A stretch of DNA of 64,000 nt from positions 930,001 through 994,000 of the forward strand of contig JAAXNY010000013.1 of assembly GCA_013420905.1 (NCBI GenBank). Reading direction: 5' to 3'. The position numbers were made by a program, and so were the translations under genes. Position 1 is the first letter of the stretch. Each line of letters starts with the position of its first letter. Origin of the DNA: Collybia mongolica. Taxonomy: Eukaryota > Basidiomycota > Agaricomycetes > Agaricales > Clitocybaceae. Of the stretch, positions 54,285 through 64,000 are shown one piece after another. Below the pieces are notes generated by a model. The model had not been told where the DNA came from. It did no database searches and worked only from the letters and a program-made list of their open reading frames with translations.

Positions 54285-57200
54285 CTATTCTATGTGTGGT
54301 TCCTGGAAGACATCAAAGGCTGCCGGGTTGTCATGTAAGAAGTTGCTAACCCACACAAGGGTTAGTTTCCTCCCGGGACGTTCTGCCCTCTCATAGAGTG
54401 GGCAGTACCTGAACACATGATCAACGGTCTCCTTTCCGAGGCTGCAGTCGCACATGTACATTTCCTTTTCTTTAAGGAAGTGTTGTCTGTAAGCACCGAT
54501 TGGTGCGTGCCCAGTGACAGCTCGTGCCAGTCAGATGGTTTTACTAGTCTCTGTAGAGATTTTTCCTATCCATGTCCCCCCTTTCAGGTGGCTTGGAGTC
54601 AATTGCTTTCCATGTTCATGGAGATGCAGGAAATTTGCTCCTATGTACTCCTTCTGCTTGGCCAAAATGCTCCAAGCATCTGTCATATGTAGTACAGCAT
54701 TTGCCCTTGCTTTTGCAAGGGTAGTGTGCTTAACTTCCCCATGGGCCACCTCTAAGTTAGTGGCAGCCTCATGGGCGTAAAGGTGTTCCCTGACTTCACA
54801 TGCTTTTGGTGTGTGATGTAGTGTGATGGTAGCATTGGGCTTGATAGTTAGCCACAAGGCAAGTTTTGATGTCACGTTGACAGCTGATTTGTGGGCCATG
54901 TGGTGCGACGGGTCTAAGGCCAGTTTGATCACATTCACAGAGTCCAAGAAAACATCTATTTTAGATGTGTCTAGGTTTGGGATGCGGAAGGCTTCATCTA
55001 TCCCCCTGGAGATGGCAAAGGCTTCTGCATCGTCTGATGTGGCATCCCCGCATGGGGCAGCACCACTGTAAAGTGACCCACCTCCCCATACTCTCCAAGC
55101 ACCAGCAGCTTGGCGGTCTGGGTGGTTTGAGACTGACCCATTGCATATGATGGCAATATGCCCCAAGGTATGTTTAGCATCGTTGATCTGATTAGTTAAT
55201 ACTAATCCGAATTCCTTGAATGCAGCTTTCCTCTCCTCTTTCTTGCCTGTTGGCTTCAGGGAGTATTCAATAGTAACTCTCTGCAGCCCAGTCCACAATA
55301 CGGTGGCCTGGTTTTGCAAGGGGGAATATGGGGGATGCGTCATTGCTACAGTCCTTTAGGTGGGAATATGAGTCCATAATTCCTGATTTGATTTTCCGGC
55401 ACTTGGCAGGTGACATGCAGCTGACTGACAAATGTGCTTGTCCATCGACTAGGTTCTGAACAGCATGTCCTTATGCGGTAGTGGCTCCTTTCAACCAGCT
55501 TATGTATGTGTAAGTGGATAGGAGGTAGCCCTCCAAGGGTCTCAGACACCCCTCTAGGGGTAGTCCGGAATGTGCCTGTGATCCAAAGAGCGGCTTTGCA
55601 CTGCATTTTCCTCAGGAGTTCTAGGTGGCCCTTAATTCGGGCTCCCTCTACATTCCATAGCCGGCATCCATATGTCACAATTGGCAGTACGCATACATGG
55701 TAAAGAGTCCTCTTATGCACTGGGCATAAGCCCCATGTAGAGTTTCCTAGTGCAAGTAGGGCCCTGGTGGAGGTCAGGGCCTTATTCATGTACATCTCCA
55801 CATGCCTCTTGAATGTGAGGCTGCAGTCAAAATAGAAACCCAGGTACCTCCAAATGAGGCCTGGGATGAGGGGGGTCACCCTGGTGTAGGGGGCATGTCC
55901 TAGGTTGATGCTTGGGTTAGCATCTGACTTCTTCTTCGAAAAGTGGAACCCTTCTGACTTCATGTGCTCTAAGATCAATCCCATGGCTCTTGTCATGGTG
56001 AAGATCAGGTCATAAGCCCTCCTAAGTATGGCAATGTTGATATCCCACACCTTTGATTGGGCTATAATTGTCCCATCATTGTCGTATGATATTAGATCTG
56101 ATTCCCAGTTTCTCCTATAGAATTCTTTAAGGAGGACCGTGACGGTGAGGGCGGACAGGATCGGAGACAGAGCAGAACCTTGTCCCAAGCCTATGCTGGA
56201 ATTGAGGGGGGGGGATTCATCATCCCCCCACACATATCTTGTCTTATGACCCACCAAGTATGACCTAAAAAATGCAACAATTTCTGGTGCAAATCCTTGG
56301 CCTTCCAGGATGTTGATTAATACCTCATGATTTATTGAGGGGAAGTATTGGGCGAGGTCAAATGCAACAATGCTTGTCTTAAGTCCACATGACCATCCTT
56401 CTCGGACCACATGGGTAAGGAAACACCCTGCATCTTCAGTTGAGTTCTGCCAAACCCCTCCAAACTGATGGGGGTGTAGGACACCCTCCGCCTGCACTTC
56501 AAATTGCAAGCGGGTGGACAGCATTTTCTCGATCAGTTTCCCTAACGTGTTAAGAAGCATGATTGGGTGGTATGATTTTGGAGTGTCATAGGTTGGCTTC
56601 CTGGGTTTGGGAATGACAACCGTGCACGAGGCTTTGAAATAATCTGGCCAGTGCCCACACAACAAGCATGCATTCACCAACCAAACCATTACAGTCTGGG
56701 TTTGTGGATCCACAAGGATCACTTTCAGATGTTATCCAGCCCAGGGGCTGAGTTATTTGAGGTGCCTTGTAGGCCATCCTCCATCTCTTTGGAGCTGAAT
56801 TTGGTCCACCCTCTTCTGGAGTTGGCTTTCCAATGGTCGCCCATCTCAGCCATGTTTATTGGCCTGTTATGTGCAGAGTTGAAGGTGCCATGGATTGCTT
56901 CCCACAGTTTGTCATTGGTAGTGCAAGGTCTGCCATTATGTGTCATTGTAACAGCGGCGGGGGCCTTGTGGGGTCCTACCCAGTCCATGAGGTCCCATGG
57001 TCTCTTGGTGGTGTGAGAAGCTTCCTCGATGCATGCATCAAAGAACTCTCTTTTTGCCTTTCTGGTTTCCCTCTTCAGGGCTCTCCAGTCTTCTCTGTCA
57101 TTTGTAAAAGCTGCCAGTGCCTTTGCATCTGCACAAGCTGCATTCCACCAAGGTTTTGCCTGAATGCTTACACGTCCGGCCTTGGCAAACTTGTCCCATG

Positions 57201-58098
57201 CAGTTTTGAAGATATTGGAGACTCTTTCCATGACAAGGTCTATGCTCTCAACAGAGGCTTGAGCCAGTATGTTGATGGCTGCAATGTTAGTCCCAATCAT
57301 ATGGAGGAAATCACTCTCCTCTTCTGATTTGGGCTTAATGCGACGTTTTCCTTCTATATGGGGATGCCTTATGGGGATAGTAGTGGTAAGGGGTTTATGG
57401 TCCAAAGCACCTGCTTTGCCCATAAGAACCTCTGCGTTGTATGTTCTTGTGTTCTCCAGGAACACTAGATCTAGGATAGACTCTCGGAGTTCGTTGTTAT
57501 GTGGGATGTGTGTGGTCAACCTTACAGCTGGCCCAACCCTCTCCAAGCCAATGTCCTGGGTGACTTCTAATAGAGTTGTCGCCCTTGGGTTTTGATCAAC
57601 AACCTCAGGGTCCCACAGCAGGGACGGGCAGTTAAAATCACCACCCATGTAACCCACACTCCAGTACTTGCCTTGGTTGTCAGAGATGTGCCTGATCACA
57701 CTCCCATCAGCTTCAGAGTACATGTTGACTATTGTCATGTCCCCATCAGGGCCCTTGACAGATATGGCAATTATGTCCTTGTGAGAGACAATGTCTGGTC
57801 TCAACATTGGTTTGGTAGGCTGGAGCCTGCTATGTATGTACGTGAGGACTTGTGGTCAAGTATCAACACTGATTCCCAATGGTGCAAAGCATGTCCACTC
57901 TGGGTGGGACAACCCCCTGATAACCAGGTTGCCATCCTTTGCCGTGAGTGACGCAGTGTGTCTAATTGTTCTCCAGGGTGGTTCTTGGATTAGTAATATG
58001 TCCCACTTGTCTTTTTCGGACTCAAGTAGTGATTCCAGCCAAGTAGTATTCTTAGCTACATTCTGGCAGTATAGATGCATGTTAAAAACCCTATTCAT
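54285..58098 (-). pseudogene. LINE ORF2: endonuclease, reverse transcriptase, RNase H (broken)
   Basis: ORF2 starts at ATG 58098, overlapping the ORF1 stop as ATGA. The endonuclease part shows LLIQEPPW, GGDFNCPSLLWDP and LDHKPL. It is broken near 57840 and again near 56724 (one-base shift). The RT part (56722-55346) keeps VVIPKPRKPTYDTPKSYHPI and VAFDLAQYFPSINH. The catalytic YxDD box reads SYDNDGTI, so the first of the paired Asp is Asn. The RNase H part (55343-54531) has IICNGSV where IxxDGS is expected, so its first Asp is also lost. A TGA (CGA decay) separates it from the C-terminus, which has LARAVTGHAPIG and a knuckle CDCSLGKETVDHVFRYC. Enzymatically dead. Confidence 0.9.
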
Positions 58099-59999
58099 TG
58101 ATACAGAGTTGTTGCAGCAAGGCGATGACGCTCTCCAACCTGGGGGTGGGGTCCTGGAGGAGAAGCATCAGTGAGCTTACTAAGGGGGGTGACGACTGGG
58201 TCACCCACTTTGAATGCCTTGTATTGTGCTAAGATCCACTCAGCATCAAATTGGTGCTGCCAGAAGGGGCAACTGCTGGAGTCAGACCAGTGTCTGGACT
58301 TCCAACAGTTGACACATCTGTCTGCATGTGGGCATGGCTGTCCTTCCAGGGTCGCCATGACAGGGGGAGTAGCCTTTGGTTGTGCTTTGCAGCATGCGCC
58401 AAGGACTTGGTGGAAGTTTTCAGCATGGGGCCCGCCACACTTTGGACATAGAATTGCACAAGATGGGCATGTGGCCACTGTGGACCAATGCCCGAACCTC
58501 CAGCATTGTGTGCAGATATGTAGGCACACCTTTTCATGGCCTTGCCTTCTCAAATCGGAGCCTATGGGTTCCATATTGGAATGATGTACCCTCCAGCATT
58601 TTCAGATTGGCGCCTCCGAGCAAATCATAGATCTCAAAGAACAGGAAGGCATTGCCTGAGTTCCCTGTTGCCTTTACCACTCTCAGGGGGGAAGAGTGAT
58701 AGAACCTAAGTGCCCGTTTCTGATTGGCATTACACCTTTCCATAAGGATGCCCAGGGCCTCCTTACCAGTCACGGGAATGGGCTTCTTCTTCTTGTCCAA
58801 TTTGGGCGAAAGTCCATAGAATGGGAAGTCCACCACCATCACAGAAGACCCGGACAAGCCAGCTTCCACATTGATGGTGACGTCCTTGGTGCCTCACTTC
58901 TCCGCCACTTGGGTGAACCAAGTACGGATCAGGTCAATGTCAGATTCTTTTGGGAGGTCATTGCACACAAGAGAAATGCTCCCAAGTGCTCTTTCCTCCA
59001 TTAGGATCTTGAGCTTTGAGTTACCTTTTTGTAAGGCCTCGTTAAGGGCATAGGTGCAAGGGTCGGAGCTCCACTGCACCTGCGGGGAAGAAAATACTGA
59101 CAGTGGCTTGCGTGACTGTCCATATGTGGTGGACTTGTGCTTAAGTGGAGCACTAGTCTTGGAGGGTTGGGCTAGTGCTTGTTGCACTCCCATGATCTTC
59201 GAGGGGGGGAGGTGCGGGAAGGCCTGGGCCAACATCACTAAACCCTCCTCATGTTCTGTCCATGCTCTCTTTGGATTGGAGGGCCCGGGTACCGGTGGGA
59301 GGGTGGCTGCAATCTGAGAGTACAGCAGTCCTTGGGACACTAACCCCATTTTCCTAAATGGATTATTATCAGGGTTCCTGCAGGAAGGTTGTGTGAACCT
59401 GGCAGTGCGTCTAACACCTGCGGGGTCCGAGTTACAATATGCATAGGACTTGTTCAGGTTAGAGAGCTGTCCTGGTGGGTTTATGGGTGGGGGCACGGGG
59501 ACATGATGTGCCTTCCGTTCCTTGGAAAGGGCAGTGCAAACCAAGCTTGTGATGCTATCAACGAATGCCCATGTGGTGGACCTAGGGTCATGGCCACATA
59601 GGGAATTACAGATGAACCCCTGTTCTACCAGGGTTTGTATGAGGTGACCAGATGCCTCAACTAGGCTGTCTGATTCCTCGGTGTTCCATGTCCTCTTGTT
59701 CTGCTCAGTGAATTTGATAAACTTGTTGATCCTACAAACAGAAGTGGAGGCGGCACTGGTATCCATGTCCCATGTTGTGGGGTCCTTACGGAAAGCAAAG
59801 AAATAACCCCCTTCAAGGTCATCTACAATCGCATTGGGGTCAATGCCTGAAACGTCAACTATCTCAGCATCTCCCTGGCTGTCTTTACCCTTTCCCTCAG
59901 CGGACCCTGGGGTAATGATAGCATCCTCTTTATCAAGGTCTGCAAGGGCGTCAAATGTCTTGTCATCACTATTGACCAGTGATAGGGCCTGAAATTGTT
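58095..59999 (-). pseudogene. LINE ORF1: gag-like protein with three zinc knuckles (broken)
   Basis: A frame open from about 60000 passes the ATG at 59766 (MDTSAASTSVCRINK) and meets a TGA at 58896-58894. It continues in the same frame (GTKDVTINVEAGLSG) to about 58534, then shifts frame and runs to the stop at 58095. The last part has three Cys/His knuckles: CTQCWRFGHWSTVATC, CPKCGGPHAENFHQVLGAC and CVNCWKSRHWSDSSSC. Such ORF1 proteins bind the element RNA and form the ribonucleoprotein. The acidic segment upstream of 59766 (SLVNSDDKTFDALADLDKED) suggests the true start lies further 5'. Confidence 0.85.
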
Positions 60000-60000
60000 T

Positions 60001-60711
60001 GCACTTATAAAGTCAACAAGTAAGGCTATTAGTATCATTTCTAATAACCAAGTAAATGGTAATAAAGGATTAGAGTTGAGCTCCGAGACGGCTAATCAGA
60101 GTGAACTAGTCTAATGGATAATACACTATCAGTACAGAGGACTATGAGTATGGCCTATTATTAGTCCTATTCACCATGCCCGGTTACAACCTCGGTATCT
60201 TAATTCATAAGTAACCGTTGTAGTATGATATCATTAGTCTGGGGATCATCATTAATAGGAGAAGTAATTGTAAATTCGGGACTTGCACAACCTGATCCTA
60301 GTCAGGGGCACTTGGTGTTAACTACTGGAAGAGACGGGACACCGTGAATAACAACCAGGATGATCAGGAGAAGTAAATGACAGTGCCACGCTGTTTTAAA
60401 TAACCAAGCGCGCAGTCAGGACTTGATAAGAGTTTGGCCAGCTCTTTCAATATTTGATAAGTAACAAGTAACGACATAATTGGCATGCATGGCATGCACG
60501 CCAAGTCATAGAGGACAAGTCAGCATTAAATACAGATCCTTGGCGCAGGGGAGCGCAGTTCCGTATAAAATTTACAATTCCGTATGATATTTAGTTTGTA
60601 CACTATAAATAGACTGTAGATGAGTAGTGCAAAGGTAAGGAATCTTGCCCCCACTTTGTGCTACTATAGAGTATACAAATCACATTTGTTAAAACACTAT
60701 TGCATGCCTGA
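60001..60711. other. Possible LINE 5' region or host flank
   Basis: CpG-retaining, no open frame of note. It may include the LINE 5' untranslated region. The boundary is not visible. Confidence 0.35.
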
Positions 60712-61565
60712 ATTACGAGTTCTTTATCAACCCAGTTTTCGGGCAGAAAGGTGATTCATTCATATTTCAACACCGTGAGAAAATATTTCCATAATGGGAT
60801 TTTTCTTCTCTTATGGCTTTTTACAGCATTTCTCCACAAATACAAAGTATTGTGACATAATTTGCATGTATTTGGGATGCTTACATAATGCCTTTGATGA
60901 TGCCATCAAAATTATGCATATCTAATATTTCAAAGCGTCGTGTTTCAAAATTTATCTCGTGATTTTCTTCATAACCAGTAAAGCTATTAACTTTGTTTTT
61001 ATATGTTTGGAATGTACAAACATGGCTCTACAATTTCCTTGTTGAGCACATTTTTCCCATGGTCTATTTTGAGCAAAATATTAGAAATGTCCAGATTCAG
61101 CTAGTTTTGAAGGTCTGTGTATTATACCAAAGATGAACAAACATCTTTTAACAACAATGACCCTTACCAAACATGACCCTTGTGGGAAATTATCCTAAAC
61201 ATTGGAAAAATCAACAACTACTACTATATTTACCTGAAATACAAAGAGGATTGAATTCTCTATTTATTGACATATGTCACATGATCTATTCCATCACATA
61301 AGCATACCAAATACATGACAACAATCTGAATGCTCATTTAGTGTCCATGATCCTGGGAAAAGTAAGTTCTGATGGTTTTTGTGCACAGGCATTGCTTGTT
61401 TGCTTGGTAACATTTTCCCAGGGTCACATGACCTCTATAAACTATCATCTACATTGTTTCTAGTCATTTACAACTTCCTGAATGTGGAATGGACTTATTT
61501 CTCCTAAGAAAAGAAAGAAAGAACGAGTACCTGCCACACAGTGTGTTGGCCCACTCCACCCAAGT
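60712..61565 (-). repeat. 854-bp inverted repeat, right arm
   Basis: Reverse complement of 44112-44965, equal in length. Sample differences are AACACACTG versus AACATACTG and CTCGTAAT versus CTTGTAAT. The outer and inner flanks of the two arms share nothing beyond the repeat, so both ends are defined. Confidence 0.93.
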
Positions 61566-61622
61566 ATATTATATACAAGCAAGTCACTGTGCTCTGATGG
61601 TGATGCAATGAGTAAGGCATAT

Positions 61623-62205
61623 GAGTGGCAATAGTGGGTATCACAATAACAGGGTGTACAGGTGCCAATAGCAAGAGGTGCTGATAGCAGGGGTGTACTG
61701 ACAGCAGGGGATCTGATGAACAATGAGTGAATGTTGATATCACAAGTTGTGACAGTGTGGGCGGAATTGGGCACCCTCCTTGCAATAGTATGGAAAGGCC
61801 ACATATGATTCTACAGGCATTGGGGATCTGACCTACCTCTCTAACCCAGGTAAGTCTAATTTCAAGCACCTATGGCTTTTCATACCATGGAATTATATAA
61901 GTTTCAGCAGATTGGTAGGTAATTGCCAGGGATCACAGGTAGTTAACAGGTACTGTATGAGTGGCAATACTGGGCATCACAATAGCAGGGTGTACAGGTG
62001 CCAATGGCAAGAGGTGCTGATAGCAGAGGTGTGCTGACAGCAGGGTATCTAATGAACAATGAGTGAATGTTAATATTGAGAGTTGTGATATAATATTGGG
62101 CATCCCCCCCTACAATATTATGGAAAAGGTACATATAATTCCACAGGTGTTGGGGATCTGACCCACACTCTAACCCAGGTGAGTCTAATTTCAAGCACTC
62201 ATGGC
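61623..62205 (+). repeat. Tandem direct duplication, period about 336 bp
   Basis: 61623-61876 (GAGTGGCAATAGTGGG ... TCAAGCACCTATGGC) recurs at 61959-62205 (GAGTGGCAATACTGGG ... TCAAGCACTCATGGC). The block after each copy (AATTGCCA(G)GGATCACAGGTAGTTAACAG) is also repeated. Divergence is moderate. Translations of both copies look similar only because the DNA is repeated. Confidence 0.85.
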
Positions 62206-64000
62206 AAGTAATTGCCAAGATCACAGGTAGTTAACAGATATAAATGTCACATACAATATGAGCACCTCAATTTCTACCCATAGATTAGTAGTAGCTCATA
62301 TACTTTCCTTCAAGCAAGAGCCTATCATGCCAAAATAAAGTCATACATATTATTTGGATTAGCAATTGTGCCAATTAATGGGATAAAGCATTGTGTGGCA
62401 CTGTGCCGAAGGCACAGGTCTTTAGCTTGTTCTTATAAGGTAGCAGACACTAGGAACCAACACTCTTATGTAATCTGATTAGTAAGCACCAAGCCATGCA
62501 AAAATTGATATCCAGAAGGAAAAAAAAATCCAGGTGGCACAGTGCTGTAAGAAGGGCATTATTGGGGTGGAATGGTATCGGATGTAGCTATGCTATGTAC
62601 ATAACTGGAATTTGGATATGTAATCATTGTATGAATTTTTTAGCTTGGCAAGAATGCTCAGAGGGAGAACATGATGGCCATAATACTTCTGATTCACCCA
62701 AACAGCTTCAGGCCCTAAAAGCTCCTGCAAATATGCACTTATAAAACACACTGATTGATTAGCATACCTACATTAGCATCAGATTCATGAATGCAAAGTA
62801 GAAGGTACAGAATGGACATGACTTACTGTTTGATCAGCATGAGATTGTCTGTGGTTGAATGGGTTTCAAAATTTTTGGAGAGCCTGAGGTGAATGTGAGT
62901 TAAAGTAGCCTTGGATCCTCTTCCCATTTGTTGGATAACCTCATGAGGCTATTATGTATATTTTTTTGGCCTGTTTTCATCCCCTCTCCTCCCTCTACCC
63001 ACTGGGATGGACCACATGTCTGCTTATGTAAGCCACAAAAAAAATGGTCACCAAAAAACCTCCCCCTTCCAAATATGTTTTCTTGTTGAAACAAAGCTTT
63101 CTGAAGCTTTTTCTATTTCAAAAATTTGGGGCTCAATATCTCACCCATAAATTGACATTTTTTCAAAAAGAAAGCTAGACAGCAACAACTAAAGTAGTTA
63201 CAACATATTCTCAAACACAGTTACATAGAAAAACTATGACGCTTCTTCCTCTTTTACCACCACCATCCGACCATGGGAATTCATCCCTCCTGCACTAGGT
63301 TGTCCCTGAACTACCTAACACCTCATCCCTAATTGAGATTGCCTTTCATCAGACCATTCTTTTGGCCTAGTCCACTATCCTTTTACACCATATCCAAATT
63401 TCTAACTTATCAGAGCTGATCCTGACTATCTGCAGGGTCATCTCATCTTGCCTGTACTGGGGGCTTCACTAATCCATTCACATCCACCTTATCAACTACC
63501 AGGCCACACAAGGACACCACAACTCTTGTACTCTGCTTTGCGCAGATCCTTAGGGAGCATCACCACCAACATTTTTGACAATTTATTTGTACTCACTTAA
63601 CCACTACACCCAAATACAAAAGGAGGAAGGGGTCTGGCCCCCAATCAGCTACTGTCCCTGCACAGAGCACACCTCTTGGGGAGAATGCCAGTTTATTGTC
63701 CAATGGTGGGATTTGGTGGCCTCATTTTGGAGGGGAGTCATTGCTTTGGGAGAGTGGTGTGGAACAGGGGGGCAAGTAATAGGGGGATTCAGGAAAGGGG
63801 GAGCAGGTTTGAGGTATGGGTCGTTCATTTAGATTGGACATTTATCTTCAACACTGGGGGGGAGTAATGGGTTTCCAGGGCAACCTGAAAATACCAGGGG
63901 GGAAGTGGAACGGGGTACCAACATGAAGGGAGGGGACCATGCCCCGACAAGTGAAGGCAAACCTTTAAGGCATTGGGAGGTTCAGACATGGTACAGTACA
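62206..64000. other. Unassigned, repeat-like, CpG-poor
   Basis: Frames at 62496-62744 (+) and 63575-63867 (+) are open but unrecognised. The 63240-63840 stretch reads like a CpG-decayed coding relic on the plus strand (Trp/Gly-rich, several stops), possibly retrotransposon-derived. The family could not be identified. Confidence 0.3.

Larger units (their letters stand above)
53826..60000 (-). mobile_element. Non-LTR retrotransposon (LINE) with APE, RT and RNase H, inactive
   Basis: The order on the minus strand is gag-like ORF1 (to 58095), then ORF2 with apurinic-type endonuclease, reverse transcriptase, RNase H and a C-terminal zinc-knuckle segment ending at 54285. A 440-bp 3' region and a poly(A) tail (19 T on the plus strand, 53826-53844) follow. 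The tail abuts the transposase pseudogene, as expected of target-primed insertion. The 5' end is unresolved; the ORF1 frame stays open to about 60000. No matching target duplication was found. Confidence 0.9.

Noticed and set aside
44112..61565. The 854-bp repeats as LTRs of one retrotransposon
   Set aside because: They are in inverted, not direct, orientation, and no gag-pol lies between them in a suitable arrangement.
63575..63867. Trp/Gly-rich open frames near the window end
   Set aside because: CpG-poor relic with stops before and after; no family recognised and overlapping frames contradict each other.

Overview
This window reads as nuclear DNA of a basidiomycete fungus, most likely an Agaricomycete. 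The host genes are cut by many short introns (about 47-70 nt, GT-AG), with exons as small as 12-14 nt. Recognisable products are fungal: a vacuolar-type Ca2+/H+ antiporter, the autophagy modifier Atg12 and a DUF6533 membrane protein. The mobile DNA also fits basidiomycetes: KDZ-type cysteine-cluster sequence, Tc1/mariner elements and a non-LTR retrotransposon. The order cannot be fixed from the sequence alone.

Left part (1-24.1 kb): ordinary host DNA with CpG dinucleotides retained. It holds a frameshifted Uma2-like nuclease-fold gene (1.1-2.2 kb, -), an 8-exon VCX1-like antiporter (3.25-5.26 kb, -), a 548-bp MITE with a 9-bp target duplication (6.4-7.0 kb), a 13-exon DUF6533 gene (8.8-10.2 kb, -), an 8-exon multi-pass membrane protein gene (11.4-12.8 kb, +) and the 5-exon ATG12 (13.1-13.7 kb, +). 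From 13.7 to 24.1 kb I found no gene I can name.

Right part (24.1-64 kb): a nest of transposons, largely depleted of CpG. (1) 24138-31700 is bounded by inverted repeats that carry a minisatellite. Inside are three spliced genes of unknown function (one with a Zn2Cys6-spaced cluster) and a broken KDZ-type CxC fragment. (2) A 1314-bp element with TTTACACT termini is present at 29885-31198, again (interrupted) at 38267-41190, and as a decayed fragment at 52757-53511. (3) Two essentially identical 1608-bp Tc1/mariner elements with intact DD34E transposase genes lie at 32638-34245 and 38687-40294. The second sits inside the 1314-bp element, which sits inside an older Tc1 relic (37522-42039), giving three levels of nesting. 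(4) 47614-51527 is a TIR-bounded element around a two-exon, 965-codon gene. Its protein carries a hAT-like set of motifs and is my best candidate for an undescribed transposase family. (5) A LINE (about 60.0-53.8 kb, -) with gag-like zinc knuckles, endonuclease, reverse transcriptase and RNase H is inactivated by stops and frameshifts. (6) An 854-bp repeat occurs in inverted orientation at 44112-44965 and 60712-61565.

The most unusual unexplained structure is an array of small hairpins at 43861-44067. Seven differently sequenced stems surround an almost invariant CAAGT loop. All exon models were derived by eye from splice signals and reading-frame continuity; no database search was run.
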